The notes beneath the pieces are model-generated. The model was given only the letters and a program-made list of their open reading frames with translations. It made no database searches and had not been told where the DNA came from. Positions 12,643-12,663 of a stretch of 12,663 bases of DNA are shown here, one piece after another. The stretch is taken from positions 1 through 12,663 of the forward strand of contig DNYJ01000030.1 in the NCBI GenBank assembly GCA_003505155.1, written 5' to 3'. The translations under genes and the position numbers were made by a program. Numbering within the stretch: the stretch's first letter is position 1; each line of letters starts with the position of its first letter. The DNA comes from Candidatus Uhrbacteria bacterium (lineage in GTDB: Bacteria > Patescibacteriota > Patescibacteriia > UBA9934 > UBA10169).

Positions 12643-12663
12643 GCGCTCGTAGCTCAGTTGGAT
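12643..12663 (+). tRNA. tRNA 5' end, probably tRNA-Arg, cut by the window edge
   Basis: The last 21 nt, gcgctcg then tagctcagttggat, match the acceptor 5' strand, position 8 and the D-arm of a bacterial tRNA. The start closely resembles bacterial tRNA-Arg genes, but the anticodon is outside the window, so the amino acid is a guess. Confidence 0.72.

Noticed and set aside
1..12663. CRISPR array, transposase or integrase genes, rRNA genes
   Set aside because: I saw no regularly spaced repeats, no gene with transposase or integrase signatures and no rRNA-like stretches on either strand.

Overview
The window looks like a chromosomal segment from a Candidate Phyla Radiation (Patescibacteria) bacterium, most likely of the Parcubacteria group. 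This rests on recognised families, not on a database search. The indicators are a PrgI-family / TraC-like / VirB4 cluster of the kind seen in these genomes, an SP + 'YYIGEDNKRYTFPN' surface protein, a two-helix membrane protein with the 'HERGWKWY' signature, and short intergenic gaps with few Shine-Dalgarno sites. Several genes end in TGA and tryptophan is TGG, so the genetic code appears standard (not the TGA=Gly code of Gracilibacteria).

Region A (1-4978, + strand) is a compact type IV secretion-like operon. It holds the 3' part of a helical, partly disordered protein, a PrgI-family two-helix membrane protein, a TraC-like domain protein, the VirB4-type motor ATPase, and a membrane-anchored protein with a C-terminal NTF2/VirB8-like domain. 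The last gene overlaps comF (4942-5655), which encodes a zinc-finger phosphoribosyltransferase-fold protein of the competence family. Linking a T4SS-type motor to ComF fits a DNA-uptake or conjugation-like machine, but that is inference.

Region B (5626-6630) is the most unusual part. The last 30 bp of comF, including its stop codon, occur again perfectly at 6601-6630. Between the copies lies an AT-richer cassette on the opposite strand. It carries a zeta-toxin-type kinase gene and an unlisted 57-codon gene that overlaps the toxin stop by ATGA, closed by a hairpin next to comF. This looks like a small toxin module inserted exactly at the 3' end of comF so that comF stays intact. No recombinase is present. 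Removing the cassette would put comF 43 bp from a perfect 30-bp palindromic terminator (6674-6703).

Region C (6730-9981, - strand) holds two exported proteins: a 663-aa multidomain surface protein (signal peptide, SP + YIG-type domain, coiled coil, CARDB, C-terminal beta domains) and a 390-aa secreted protein with two beta-sandwich-like domains. A run of ten G (C on the coding strand) sits immediately upstream of the extended -10 promoter of the first.

Region D (10048-12663, + strand) has tRNA-Ser(GCT), a Cys-rich HNH nuclease gene and tRNA-Ser(TGA) packed together. Then follow a membrane-anchored type-1 periplasmic-binding protein, a conserved two-helix membrane protein, and the first 21 nt of a probable tRNA-Arg cut by the window edge.

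Across the window a motif of form TGnTAnnnT lies 6-8 nt before the start codon of five separate genes. This suggests extended -10 promoters that make leaderless mRNAs. No gap between genes exceeds about 180 bp, so there is no long empty stretch.
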